DNA of 64,000 bases, taken from contig NZ_CP145732.1 in the NCBI RefSeq assembly GCF_036884845.1, positions 4,154,001 to 4,218,000 of the forward strand, given 5' to 3'. Below the pieces are notes generated by a model that saw only the letters and a list, made by a program, of their open reading frames with translations, made no database searches and was not told where the DNA came from. Shown one piece after another: positions 11,422 through 20,335 of the stretch. This DNA is from Pseudomonas sp. MAG733B. GTDB lineage: Bacteria; Pseudomonadota; Gammaproteobacteria; Pseudomonadales; Pseudomonadaceae. Made by a program: the position numbers and the translations under genes. The number at the start of each line of letters is the position of its first letter. The stretch's first letter is position 1.

Positions 11422-12477
11422 ATGCGCAAAACTACGTTGATTACTGGCGGGGCCGGCTACATCGGCTCCCACACTGCTTTGGCGCTCATCAATGCCGGAC
11501 ACAATGTGCTGGTGCTCGACAACCTGTGTAACAGCTGTCGGGAGTGCATCGCGCGCCTTGAGCAACTGACTTTGTCCCGGGTCGACTTCATCAATGGCGA
11601 CATCCGTGATTCGACCCTGCTGGACGACATTTTCAGGCGGTACGACATCGATGCAGTGGTGCATTTTGCCAGCCTCAAATCCGTCGAAGAAAGCATGCGC
11701 AAACCCCTGGAATACTACGCCAACAATGTCGCCGGCACGCTTGACCTGTGCCAGGCCATGGCGCGCAACAATATCTTCAAACTGGTGTTCAGCTCATCGG
11801 CAACGGTTTACGGCGAACCCACACGAACACCGATTGCCGAAGATTTCGGCACCGGCAAACCGGTCAATGCCTATGGTCGCACCAAGCTCATGATCGAAGA
11901 GTTGCTCACCGATCTGTGCCACTCCGATCCCCGCTGGAGCATCGGGTTATTACGCTACTTCAACCCGATTGGCGCTCACGAAAGCGGGATGATCGGCGAA
12001 GATCCCCGAGGCCGACCCAACAATCTGTTGCCGTGCCTGACGCAGGTCGCCATTGGCCGGATGCCCGAGCTTACGGTGTACGGCAACGACTATCCCACCG
12101 TGGACGGGACTTGCGTGCGCGACTACATCCATGTGGTCGACCTCGCCATCGGCCACCTCAAGGCGCTTCACGTGTTGCAGCACAACAGCGGCATCAATTT
12201 CTGGAACCTCGGTACCGGCATTGGCTACAGCGTGCTGCAAATCATCCATAGTTTCGAGGACATCACCGGCATCACCATTCCCTACCGCTTCGCACCGCGA
12301 CGCGAAGGTGACATTGCCCAATGCTGGGCCGACCCCGGCAAGGCCGGAAGGGAGCTGGGCTGGACCGCGCAACGCGATCTTCATCAGATGATCGTCGATA
12401 CCTGGCGATGGCAGTCATGTAATCCGCAGGGGTATCAATCTTCATTCGAGATTCAAGCGCTGATGGCAGTCAAATGA
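11422..12477 (+). CDS. galE: UDP-glucose 4-epimerase
   Basis: It interconverts UDP-glucose and UDP-galactose (or the N-acetyl forms) to supply donors to the cluster. It has an extended SDR fold: the glycine motif GGAGYIGSH is at residues 8-16, the substrate serines in FSSSATVYG, and the catalytic pair Tyr151/Lys155 in YGRTK. The NPIGAHESG and DGTCVRDYIHV blocks are specific to GalE. At 351 residues it is slightly longer than typical. The stop overlaps the start of the GH16 gene. Confidence 0.93.
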   Translation: MRKTTLITGGAGYIGSHTALALINAGHNVLVLDNLCNSCRECIARLEQLTLSRVDFINGDIRDSTLLDDIFRRYDIDAVVHFASLKSVEESMRKPLEYYANNVAGTLDLCQAMARNNIFKLVFSSSATVYGEPTRTPIAEDFGTGKPVNAYGRTKLMIEELLTDLCHSDPRWSIGLLRYFNPIGAHESGMIGEDPRGRPNNLLPCLTQVAIGRMPELTVYGNDYPTVDGTCVRDYIHVVDLAIGHLKALHVLQHNSGINFWNLGTGIGYSVLQIIHSFEDITGITIPYRFAPRREGDIAQCWADPGKAGRELGWTAQRDLHQMIVDTWRWQSCNPQGYQSSFEIQALMAVK

Positions 12478-13940
12478 TGTTCAAAGCGTCTTGGCTGGTA
12501 CTGCTGCTGGCGGTTGCGATGGTTTGCAACGCACAATCGGGTGTACCTGCTACGGGGCTCGTGTTGTGGCTGGATGCGGCTGATGCGTCAACAATGACCC
12601 TGAATGCACAGAACTTTGTCCAGCAATGGAAAGATAAATCCGGCAAGTCCAATCACGCCACAGTCGACGATGGCGCGTCGCAGCCACAGCGAATGGCAAA
12701 CGCCCTGAACGGTCATCCGGTGATGCGTTTCAGTGGTGTGTCGGGATTTCTGGGTAAAACCATCCGCAGCGCCAAAGGCCCTGTAACGGTATTGATCGTA
12801 TCCCGTCGATTGTCGGAACAAGCCGAGGTTGATCCCTGGCAGCGCCTGTTCAGTTCACGCCCGCAATCCGCCCACAACGATAACGTGTTGCCGAATTTCG
12901 CCATCAGCCTGCAGCAGACCACCGCGTATGCGGCGACCGTTTCCGTCCTGGAGCTTTACGATGTGCCGATTGGTCCGTATGGAGTCGGGCGCAATGCCAT
13001 CGGCAATTCCGAAAACTTTCGCGGCGACATCGCGGAAGTGTTGGTATACGACCGTGCGTTTGGCTCCCTCGCAGAACGCCAGCAAGCATTTCAGTACCTG
13101 GCGAATAAATGGGCCGTTGCCATTCCCAAGCAAGCCGATACCTGGACTCGCGTCGGGCCACTGGGCACATTGCCGAACCGGACTAACGCCAAGCTGCCAC
13201 TGTCCGATCAAGTCAATGACGGACAGTGGATTCTCAACACCAAACTGTCCGACGACTTCAATGGCACCACCCTCGACCGCGAACGCTGGCACGTCAACAA
13301 CGCCATAGGGAACGAGTCGCTGGGACGCAAACCGGCGCTGTTCACGCCAAACAATGCATCCGTCAACAATGGCAATCTGAACATTGTCTTTCGCAAGGAA
13401 ACCTTGCCGCAGAAATACGTCAAGCTGGGCTTCAAGGACTACACCTCAGCCATGGTCCGAACCAATGAACGTGGGCTCTACGGATACTATGAAGCCCGCG
13501 CCAAACCCATGAACTCCGCAGGCTCCAGCGCATTCTGGCTGGCGTGGACGGGCATGGAGGACAACGCCACCGAAATCGACATCTTCGAGATCGGCGGCAA
13601 AACCAAAAACGCAGCTCTCGACCGCTCGTACAACATGAATGCCCACCTGTGGGCGACGCCGCAAAGCACCGAGCACATCGCCGATGGCAGCATTTGGATC
13701 AGTCCATGGCGCCTGGCGGATGACTTCCATATCTACGGCTTCGACTGGCAACGCGACACCCTGCGTTGGTACGTCGATGGTGTTCTGGTCAGGGAATCAA
13801 AGAACGTGCATTTCTTTTTTCCGATGCAGGTGATCTTTGATAGCGAAGCCATGTGGAAATGGTTCGGCGTGGTCGACGATGCCGACCTGCCCTCCACCTT
13901 CGAAGTGGACTATTTCTACATGTGGCAACGTCGCCAATAG
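12474..13940 (+). CDS. Secreted glycoside hydrolase family 16 protein with N-terminal LamG-like domain
   Basis: The protein (488 residues) starts with a signal peptide of about 20 residues ending CNA. A concanavalin-like (LamG-type) domain follows at about 22-220 (GLVLWLDAAD, then WKDKSGKSNHA, then FRGDIAEVLVYDRAF). The GH16 catalytic domain is at about 255-488. The signature EIDIFE gives nucleophile Glu367, Asp369 and acid/base Glu372. GH16 enzymes cut beta-1,3/1,4-glucans or galactans. Its start overlaps the galE stop (ATGA), so it is made with the biosynthetic enzymes and probably trims or releases the polymer made here. The true substrate is unknown. Confidence 0.9.
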   Translation: MMFKASWLVLLLAVAMVCNAQSGVPATGLVLWLDAADASTMTLNAQNFVQQWKDKSGKSNHATVDDGASQPQRMANALNGHPVMRFSGVSGFLGKTIRSAKGPVTVLIVSRRLSEQAEVDPWQRLFSSRPQSAHNDNVLPNFAISLQQTTAYAATVSVLELYDVPIGPYGVGRNAIGNSENFRGDIAEVLVYDRAFGSLAERQQAFQYLANKWAVAIPKQADTWTRVGPLGTLPNRTNAKLPLSDQVNDGQWILNTKLSDDFNGTTLDRERWHVNNAIGNESLGRKPALFTPNNASVNNGNLNIVFRKETLPQKYVKLGFKDYTSAMVRTNERGLYGYYEARAKPMNSAGSSAFWLAWTGMEDNATEIDIFEIGGKTKNAALDRSYNMNAHLWATPQSTEHIADGSIWISPWRLADDFHIYGFDWQRDTLRWYVDGVLVRESKNVHFFFPMQVIFDSEAMWKWFGVVDDADLPSTFEVDYFYMWQRRQ

Positions 13941-14095
13941 TCAAGATTCAGCCCGCCTCTTTTGCAGCCTGATCTGCATGCCACCTTTAGTTAAGCCCAT
14001 GAGGCGTGACGTCTGTTACAGCGTTCCCTGGCAAGATTTCAATCGATAGGGAGGTCGGTTTTCAACCAGGGCTAACAAGTCTGGAGCGCATAATC

Positions 14096-15142
14096 ATGAT
14101 CAAACGACGGCTGAGAGAACTGGATTTGCTGCGCTTCCTTGCTGCTATCGCCGTAGTGTTTTTTCACTATGCGTTTCGCGGATATGCAAAGGGCGACATG
14201 TCGACAATGCCCTACCCGCTTTTGGCTGAACCCGCTAAATACGGTTATCTAGGCGTCGAACTGTTTTTCATGATCAGTGGGTTTGTCATTCTGATGACCG
14301 CGTCGGGCAACAGTCTCAGAGTATTTTTCATATCCCGCGTCGTTCGCCTTTGCCCTGCCTTCTGGGTGTGCTGCACAATCACGTACCTGGTGACCCTTGC
14401 CATCGGACAGCCAAGATATACGGCAACTCTTTATCAATACCTTATTAACATGACTTTCCTTAGCAACTTGACGGACGTTCCGGCGATAGACGGCGTTTAT
14501 TGGTCGCTCTTTGTAGAAATTCAATTCTACTTGATGATTTCCATTCTATTGGGCTTCAGGAAAATAGAAAAAATAGAAACTTATCTCGTGTTCTGGCTAA
14601 TCATTTCAGCCACAGCAGAAACACTCGGTTTCGAACAATTACGCTCGATCTTGATTACCGATTACGCCGCCTATTTCATCGCGGGAGCCACGTTCTACAT
14701 CATATGGGCCAAGGGCATCACAAAAACACGAACCTTTCTATTGCTGGGTGCATTGGCATTAGCCTGCTACACCGCAGTTGTATGGGCCGAACTGCTCGAA
14801 ACAAAATACTCGACCGATTACAACCCACTGATCGTATGCAGCATGATTGTTCTGTTTTTCATGACGTTCTCACTGATCGCAACGAATAAAACGGGAGCCA
14901 TAGGCACCGTGAACTGGACTGCATTAGGAGCGCTAACCTATCCACTGTATCTGTTGCATCAAATGATCGGATTCATGATTTTCAACGTTGCCTACCCGGC
15001 TGTGAACCCGCACATATTGCTCTGGGGCACCATCGCCTTGATGGTAGGTGCGTCTTATATGATCCACAAAAAAATAGAAGCTCCTATGGCCAGCTTCCTT
15101 AAAAAATTCCTTTCATTATCCTTCGCCCGCGTACGAAGCTGA
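14096..15142 (+). CDS. Acyltransferase 3 (OafA-type) membrane protein
   Basis: An integral membrane acyltransferase of about 348 residues with roughly ten hydrophobic segments. The N-terminal LRELDLLRFLAAIAVVFFHY includes the RFxAA and FFHY elements of the family (catalytic histidine), and YWSLFVEIQFY is the second family block. It probably O-acetylates or otherwise acylates the exopolysaccharide. The frame extends upstream to 14006, but GGAG lies 10 bases before the ATG at 14096 and the conserved N-terminus begins there. The DNA is visibly richer in A+T than the preceding genes, so it may be a later addition to the cluster. Confidence 0.88.
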   Translation: MIKRRLRELDLLRFLAAIAVVFFHYAFRGYAKGDMSTMPYPLLAEPAKYGYLGVELFFMISGFVILMTASGNSLRVFFISRVVRLCPAFWVCCTITYLVTLAIGQPRYTATLYQYLINMTFLSNLTDVPAIDGVYWSLFVEIQFYLMISILLGFRKIEKIETYLVFWLIISATAETLGFEQLRSILITDYAAYFIAGATFYIIWAKGITKTRTFLLLGALALACYTAVVWAELLETKYSTDYNPLIVCSMIVLFFMTFSLIATNKTGAIGTVNWTALGALTYPLYLLHQMIGFMIFNVAYPAVNPHILLWGTIALMVGASYMIHKKIEAPMASFLKKFLSLSFARVRS

Positions 15143-15164
15143 TTGGCTGTGACACCCCGGTGTT

Positions 15165-15188
15165 CGCTGTAAACAGTGGCTTACAGCG
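15165..15188 (+). terminator. Inverted repeat after the polysaccharide cluster
   Basis: CGCTGTAA and TTACAGCG form a perfect 8-bp stem with an 8-base loop, 23 bases after the acyltransferase stop. There is no clear T-tract, so termination is only suggested. The rest of 15143-15468 holds no gene I can support; it probably contains the promoter for the DUF1652 gene. Confidence 0.4.
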
Positions 15189-15468
15189 TTGAACAGGAAA
15201 TAACGAATCCGCGAAAAATCCCCCACCTCGTCGATCCCTCCACGGCGTTCTGCCGATATCTTTCTTTCCCCCGACCGCTGCTACGCTGACCTCTCAATCG
15301 CTGTGCAAACCGAGACCTCTTCCCCTGCACGCTTGTCGTGTGAATCTTCTCTTCAAGCCCTATGTCGACGAGCGGTATCGGACTGTCTGTTCCGGCATCA
15401 CGCAAGTTTCAGGCTGCCTACTATCATTTCAGGGGGACCATTTCACATTGACTCTGAGGACGTAAGTC

Positions 15469-15708
15469 ATGATATCGATGCTTGAGTTACGCCATAGCAT
15501 TGAGTGCGGCTTTCTCCCGTTATCCTGTATCTGTACGGCAAATTCGGATGGTTCGTTGAAGATCGAAGTGTTCGATCCATCGTCCGGTCAGGTTGAGTTG
15601 TTGGTCACTGGTGTGACGACAGATAAGCTGACGTCAAGCCGGGCCATAGCCGATCTCATTGGTGAGTTACGAAGTGAGATGGCCGTCAGACGTGCGCATT
15701 TTGCCTAG
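15469..15708 (+). CDS. DUF1652 family protein
   Basis: A small protein of 79 residues. The pattern LELRHSIECGFLPLSCICT, then VTGVTTDKLTSSRAIADLIGELRSE, matches the DUF1652 family, which is common and multi-copy in Pseudomonas and has no established biochemical role. GAGGA is 8 bases before the ATG at 15469; an alternative ATG lies at 15478. It stands alone at the border between the polysaccharide cluster and the stress genes. Confidence 0.8.
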   Translation: MISMLELRHSIECGFLPLSCICTANSDGSLKIEVFDPSSGQVELLVTGVTTDKLTSSRAIADLIGELRSEMAVRRAHFA

Positions 15709-15931
15709 GAAAGTCAAGGCGCAGAGGACAATGAGTGCGTCGTGTTTGACCGCTGAAAAAAGGTGGTTATCTTGCCTTTTGCAGCCGCAAATGATCGATT
15801 TTTCAAATGCAACTTCTTTGATCATCCCTGCCGATCGTACGGTCTGAATATTTGTGAATTGAAACCTGCGCCCATTTCAGGATTTGGGTGCTCTGCTAAA
15901 TGACAGGGATGATTTAAAGGTAGAAACCATC

Positions 15932-16234
15932 ATGTCTAACTATTCAGCCGACCAGATTATTGCCTGCCGCCGCGTAGCAATGGAGCAAAACAAAAAGCTG
16001 TTCGAGGAGGCAAATGCCATCAATCGGTCAGCACTCGACCTCCTGGACCGCAGTGACTTCGATAATGAAATGTTTCTTGTTTATTTGCTGCTGCGAGAAA
16101 AGGCAAAAAACCAATTCAGAGAAGCGCTGGAACATATCGCTTTACTGAACGAGCATTTCCCCTCACCGGAGCTGCAAAGTACACGCAGTCGGGAGCACTC
16201 GAAAGTCAGGGTGAAAGACGGAGTCTGTTCATGA
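15932..16234 (+). CDS. Hypothetical protein (100 residues)
   Basis: I do not recognise this protein. It is soluble and looks mostly alpha-helical, with a central FDNEMFLVYLLLREKAKNQF stretch, and no signal peptide or cysteines until the penultimate residue. The start at 15932 follows AAGG at 11 bases; an upstream in-frame start at 15884 has no ribosome site. The stop overlaps the next start (ATGA), so the two are a coupled pair. Base composition is more A+T rich than in the flanking metabolic genes. Confidence 0.65.
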   Translation: MSNYSADQIIACRRVAMEQNKKLFEEANAINRSALDLLDRSDFDNEMFLVYLLLREKAKNQFREALEHIALLNEHFPSPELQSTRSREHSKVRVKDGVCS

Positions 16235-16488
16235 GCTGCCGCATACGCCTGGATTATCTGCTGGATACATTTCTTGGCCCCATCGCAAAAAGCGTGGAGT
16301 GCGAGGTAGTGATCATCCCGATTACGCCTGGTGCCTTCCAAGTGCAGGTGCAAGCACCCTTCCCGGAGGATCTGCATAAAGCACACACGGTGACGGTTAC
16401 CCAGCCGTCAAAAGAGCTCTTGACCGGGACTCTTGTCCACGCTCGCAAATTGGCCAATGGTGATCTGGAATTGCAGATTGATGTATGA
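16231..16488 (+). CDS. Hypothetical protein (85 residues), coupled to preceding gene
   Basis: Not recognised. It is predicted to be a small mostly beta protein (CEVVIIPITPGAFQVQVQAPF, then VTVTQPSKELLTGTLVHARKL). There is no signal peptide or membrane segment. Its ATG overlaps the previous stop by ATGA, which suggests the two products act together. The C-terminus (ANGDLELQIDV) is acidic. Confidence 0.62.
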   Translation: MSCRIRLDYLLDTFLGPIAKSVECEVVIIPITPGAFQVQVQAPFPEDLHKAHTVTVTQPSKELLTGTLVHARKLANGDLELQIDV

Positions 16489-16573
16489 AGCCCATTGACG
16501 CTTTTGCATTCAGATAATGTCTTGTGGGTGTCGAACTGCTGACCCAGACAGGTCAGCAGTTCGAGCAGACGCA

Positions 16574-16738
16574 TTATCGTTCGCCACGCGTCCCTCCGTG
16601 GCTATGCTGCCCACCGATACGAGCCTTCTCGGCTTTGTCGGTGGCCACGTTAGTCTTGGATTCGCCTTTGCGCCCGGCCTCTTTGACCTTTTGAGGGTCG
16701 TCGGAAAATCCGTGATGGGTTTCCTGTCGCTTGGTCAT
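16574..16738 (-). CDS. Small KGG-like stress protein (54 residues)
   Basis: The minus strand encodes a 54-residue hydrophilic protein starting MTKRQETHHGFSDDPQKVKE and continuing AGRKGESKTN...ARIGGQHSHGG. It resembles the short Gly/Lys-rich KGG stress proteins (con-10/GsiB-like), although its single KGG motif is degenerate (AGRKGE). GGAG is 7 bases before the ATG. It starts 12 bases after the stop of the alcohol dehydrogenase gene, so the two probably form an operon. The open frame on the opposite strand is a shadow. Confidence 0.7.
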   Translation of the reverse strand: MTKRQETHHGFSDDPQKVKEAGRKGESKTNVATDKAEKARIGGQHSHGGTRGER

Positions 16739-16750
16739 GGCTAATCTCCT

Positions 16751-17905
16751 TTACGTACCGCTTGTAGTTGGTTCGAGCTTGACCTTAATCCAGCCAGTCT
16801 CGTGTTTATCGAACGATCTGAAAGCAGAGATCGCATCGGTTAACGGTTCGGTCTGGGTGAGAATTTTTGAAGGGTCGACGCGACCTGCGAGGGTCATTTC
16901 GATAAGCCTTGGAATGTATTTACGGTGATGGCAGTTGCCCATATTTATTCGGACGTTCTTGTTCATTGCAGCGCCAATCGGGAAGCTGTCGAATCCCGCC
17001 GGGTACACCCCAATAATGGAAATCGTCCCTGCCTTCGCCACGGCCTCGACGGCCCATTGCAGGGCCTGGGCTGGTTCATCCCCTGGCTGCCACTGCGCTT
17101 GCTCGTGAGTTTCGCCATGATGCGCATGATTGGCATCAATACCGACGGCGTCTATCGCCCGATCAACACCAATGTCGCCCGTCAGTCGAGCGATCGTTTT
17201 TACCGGGTCTTCGGTTTCGAAGTTGATGCACTCGGCACCCAGCTCTTTTGCGCGGGCCAGTCTGTCCTCCAGACCATCAATGGCAAACACCCTGGCAGCG
17301 CCCATCAATTTGGCACTGACAATGGCGAAAAGACCCACCGGGCCGCAACCAAACACTGCGACAGTGTCGCCATCCTTGATCTCAGCCATTTCCGCGCCAA
17401 ACCAGGCTGTCGGAAAAATATCTGACATGGCGATTGCCTGGTCATCAGTGATTTCTTCCGGAAGTTTTATCAGACCGATGTTGGCGAACGGGATGCGCGC
17501 TTTTTCTGCCTGCAGTCCATTGAACGGGCCAGTGGTTTTAGGCCCGCCAAAGAAAGCCGTGCCCGCTGTTTTGCCATTGGGGTTGGCCACGTCACACTGC
17601 GAAAAATATCCGGCGCGACAATAGGAGCAATTCCCACAAGCGATGGTGGAAGGAATCAGTACCCGATCGCCGACCTTCAGATTGCGCACGTCGTCGCCAA
17701 TGGCCTCAATGATACCAACACCCTCATGACCGAGAATTGTGCCGGGCTGCATGTCTGGGGCGCTGCCACGGATGAAGTGCAGATCCGTCCCGCAGATAGC
17801 CGAGGCAGTCAGTTTGACGATGGCATCAGTGGGCGACTGAATGGTTGGATCGGGGACATCATCCAATCTGATGTCGCCCACACCATGAAACACGACAGCT
17901 TTCAT
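16751..17905 (-). CDS. Zinc-dependent alcohol dehydrogenase (formaldehyde dehydrogenase-like)
   Basis: A medium-chain zinc dehydrogenase of 384 residues. Catalytic zinc ligands are in AICGTDLH (Cys) and LGHEGVG (His-Glu). The structural zinc cysteines are in CGNCSYCRAGYFSQC. The NAD(P) motif is FGCGPVGLFA. The insertion with HAHHGETHEQAQ and the CHHRKYIPRL segment place it with the glutathione-independent formaldehyde dehydrogenase-like group. The frame begins at 17971, but the ATG at 17905 has GAGGTGAG close upstream and gives the conserved MKAVVFHG start. The natural substrate is unknown; the context suggests aldehyde or alcohol detoxification under stress. Confidence 0.9.
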   Translation of the reverse strand: MKAVVFHGVGDIRLDDVPDPTIQSPTDAIVKLTASAICGTDLHFIRGSAPDMQPGTILGHEGVGIIEAIGDDVRNLKVGDRVLIPSTIACGNCSYCRAGYFSQCDVANPNGKTAGTAFFGGPKTTGPFNGLQAEKARIPFANIGLIKLPEEITDDQAIAMSDIFPTAWFGAEMAEIKDGDTVAVFGCGPVGLFAIVSAKLMGAARVFAIDGLEDRLARAKELGAECINFETEDPVKTIARLTGDIGVDRAIDAVGIDANHAHHGETHEQAQWQPGDEPAQALQWAVEAVAKAGTISIIGVYPAGFDSFPIGAAMNKNVRINMGNCHHRKYIPRLIEMTLAGRVDPSKILTQTEPLTDAISAFRSFDKHETGWIKVKLEPTTSGT

Positions 17906-18124
17906 TTTCTCACCTCGGCATCTTTGTGAAGTACGTAGATGGTTGAGAAAATGGCGCTGCCAAGGTTTCATTAAAAACAGAGGAAGGCTGACAAACGGCG
18001 GATGATCTGGTCATGGCATGGCGTGAAACCGCCTCGTTGGAATGGACGGAGGTATCGCCATGAACGGCAAATTCCAAGTGAGTTGTTCATGTATCGCGGT
18101 ATAAGGCTCGAAGAAGGGCACACC

Positions 18125-18652
18125 TCAGGGCGCGAGTTGAATGTAGATGGCCCAGCCACCAAGAACTACCCAGAAGGCCGCGAACATCCAGGGTGTTCGT
18201 ACCGAGAAAAGCAAAGCCTTGCGATAGCCTTTATGTGTAGATTCACGTTCGCAGAACAGGGGCGACTCATCGTAGGCCATGCCCATGATGGGCTCGCTGC
18301 GCAGAAGCTCGCTCTGTTTGAAATACCAGTGGTCGATGATGTCGTACGCCGCACGTATACCAGGCCATGCGTTCAACGAGCTCAGCACGCCCAGCAGCGC
18401 CAGAAATGGTGGTACCACCAGCGTGAACAGCTTGCCCCACTCCGGGTTCAGGTTGGCCATGCAGGAAGCAAAGGCTATGACCAGGAAGGATTGAGCCGCC
18501 AGATAAGCATCCGTCCGGTTTGCCAGGATGCTGGTTTCGTACTGGATTTCCCGTCGATAAAAATCGAGGCGCTCTTTAGGCGATCCAAACAGTTTGGCGT
18601 TGTGTTCAGTCAGCTCGGCGTCACTTGGCTGCGAAGTTAATATTCTTGGCAA
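18125..18652 (-). CDS. Hypothetical inner-membrane protein
   Basis: I do not recognise a named family with certainty. There are three hydrophobic segments: AYLAAQSFLVIAFASCM, LFTLVVPPFLALLGVL and WMFAAFWVVLGGWAIYI. They follow a charged N-terminal helix (SPKERLDFYRREIQYE). The frame is open to a GTG at 18742; I prefer the TTG at 18652 because AGGA lies 10 bases before it and the extra N-terminus looks non-conserved. It lies just downstream of the YciE-like gene and may share its transcript. Confidence 0.62.
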   Translation of the reverse strand: MPRILTSQPSDAELTEHNAKLFGSPKERLDFYRREIQYETSILANRTDAYLAAQSFLVIAFASCMANLNPEWGKLFTLVVPPFLALLGVLSSLNAWPGIRAAYDIIDHWYFKQSELLRSEPIMGMAYDESPLFCERESTHKGYRKALLFSVRTPWMFAAFWVVLGGWAIYIQLAP

Positions 18653-18757
18653 AACGATAAAGTCCTGAAATATGAGGGGCAGCAGCCTGAAAAAACACGG
18701 CAGCCAACAACCCGCCGCCGTGCTGGTGGTCCAGAAGATCACGCAATCTTTCTGCGA

Positions 18758-19255
18758 TTATTTCTCCAGCGTTGCCGCTTGATTGCCGCCCTGCTCCGCG
18801 ATCTTCGTCAGCTTTTCGTCTGCACCCTTTTCTTCCGCCAGCGTAGCGGCCAGAAGCGTCACGGCGTCATCCAGTTTGAGGTGCTTGGCCATTGCGATCA
18901 GCGTGCCGTAGCTGGCGATTTCGTAATGCTCAACCTTCTGCGCCGCGCCAATCAGACCGGCGTCCAGTACGGCGCCCTTCTCTATTTCTTCGAGTAACTC
19001 TTTCGACTCCTCGACCAAACCTTCCATGGCCACGCACTTCATTCTTTTGAGTTTGATACCGGTCAACTCCACCAACTGATCAATGCGTTCAATTTGCCCT
19101 TGGGTTTCCTCCAGATGGGAGGTAAAGGCATCAGCGAGCAACGGGTTGGTCGCGGCTCTGGCCATACGAGGCAATGCTCGGGTGATCTGTTTTTCGGCGC
19201 TGTACATGTCCGACAGCTCGTGGATAAACAGGTCTTCAACAGTTTTTCTCGCCAT
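18758..19255 (-). CDS. YciE/YciF family ferritin-like protein (DUF892)
   Basis: A four-helix ferritin-like protein of 165 residues. It starts MARKTVEDLFIHELSDMYSAEKQI, and carries metal-ligand candidates in LEETQGQIERI and VEHYEIASYGTL, the paired E-x6-H/E arrangement of DUF892. The family is a stress-induced dimer linked to osmotic and oxidative stress. The frame continues upstream to 19354, but GGAGAGGAG is positioned for the ATG at 19255. It lies among catalase and KGG genes, as is common for these proteins. Confidence 0.88.
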   Translation of the reverse strand: MARKTVEDLFIHELSDMYSAEKQITRALPRMARAATNPLLADAFTSHLEETQGQIERIDQLVELTGIKLKRMKCVAMEGLVEESKELLEEIEKGAVLDAGLIGAAQKVEHYEIASYGTLIAMAKHLKLDDAVTLLAATLAEEKGADEKLTKIAEQGGNQAATLEK

Positions 19256-19396
19256 TTGAAATACTCCTCTCCACTGAGTACGCGTCACCGTAGCGGAACG
19301 CATCATTTGCATATCCACACTTGTGGCCTGCATGAAGAAATGACCGATGGCCATCGGAACGTGTTCAAATTTTTTGCGACAGTGGTACCTGCGTGT

Positions 19397-20326
19397 TCAT
19401 CCCAACGCCGTATCGAGAAACATCATTACCCCAAAGCCCAGCATGAGGCCGAGCGTCGCCGGCGTTTCGTGACCGTTACGATGGGTCTCCGGGATGACTT
19501 CGTGCGAAACCACGAAGATCATCGCGCCTGCCGCGAGGCCGAGCGCAATGGGATAACCCAAGGCAAAACTGCTTGAAATACCCAAACCGATAATGGCTCC
19601 TAACGGCTCCATCAATCCTGAGCCGACTGCAATCAGTGCTGCACGGTGCGTCGAGATGCCGGTCACTCTCAAAGCCAGGGCAATCGCCAGCCCTTCAGGA
19701 ATGTCCTGGATGGCAATCGCGGTCGTCAATGGCAGTCCTACCTTCATGTCACCGGTCGCAAAACTGACGCCAATTGCCATGCCTTCCGGCAGGTTGTGCA
19801 GCGTGATGGCAAGTACAAACAGCCAAATGCGATTGATGCGTCGAACCTCGGGGCCGCGCTTTCCGCTTTCCACGTGTTCATGCGGCACGAAGCGATCCAG
19901 GCCAATCATCAACGCCACACCCAGCGCCAGGCCGAGCACAACAATGCTTGCCGCCAGCAACTGGTTGTTCGATATCCGCTGGGCCGCTTCGATTCCTGGA
20001 AGAATGAGCGAGAACGAACTGGCGGCGAGCATCATGCCAGCGGCGAAGCCCAACATAATGTCTTGAGTGCGGGAGGCAATGTCGCGCAGGATGATCGCGG
20101 CGATTGCCCCCAATGCCGTGGCAGCGAACCCTGCCAGACCGCCCAAAAAAGCCAGATGCAAAAAATCTCTTCTGGCACCCACGAAAGCGCCGTAGCCGCT
20201 GATGATCAGCAGAACGACGACGCCTGCGAGCACGCACCAAAAGAACCAGCCCATCCATCCCGACTGAGAAATCTGGACAAACCAGGATCTTTCCGGTGAC
20301 CGAAGCGGTGCGGACGGTTCGGACAT
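19397..20326 (-). CDS. ZIP family metal transporter
   Basis: A divalent metal (zinc/iron/manganese) importer with 309 residues and about eight to nine hydrophobic segments. The ZIP signature is visible: ITLHNLPEGMAIGVSFA in one helix and AIQDIPEGLAIALALR in the next, whose His/Glu residues form the binuclear metal site. An extra N-terminal hydrophobic segment (GWFFWCVLAGVVVLLII) precedes the core. TAGGAGGG lies directly upstream of the ATG and overlaps the stop region of a 50-residue ORF. The adjacent manganese catalase makes manganese an attractive substrate, but this is inference. Confidence 0.88.
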   Translation of the reverse strand: MSEPSAPLRSPERSWFVQISQSGWMGWFFWCVLAGVVVLLIISGYGAFVGARRDFLHLAFLGGLAGFAATALGAIAAIILRDIASRTQDIMLGFAAGMMLAASSFSLILPGIEAAQRISNNQLLAASIVVLGLALGVALMIGLDRFVPHEHVESGKRGPEVRRINRIWLFVLAITLHNLPEGMAIGVSFATGDMKVGLPLTTAIAIQDIPEGLAIALALRVTGISTHRAALIAVGSGLMEPLGAIIGLGISSSFALGYPIALGLAAGAMIFVVSHEVIPETHRNGHETPATLGLMLGFGVMMFLDTALG

Positions 20327-20335
20327 ACGTCCCTC

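Noticed and set aside
15721..15847. Short frame from the ATG at 15731 with AGAGGA upstream (39 codons)
   Set aside because: Although the ribosome site is fair, the protein has no recognisable pattern and no conserved context; too weak to list.
16517..16744. Plus-strand frame of 75 codons
   Set aside because: It lies antisense to the 54-residue KGG-like gene, which has a good ribosome site and a stress-protein composition.
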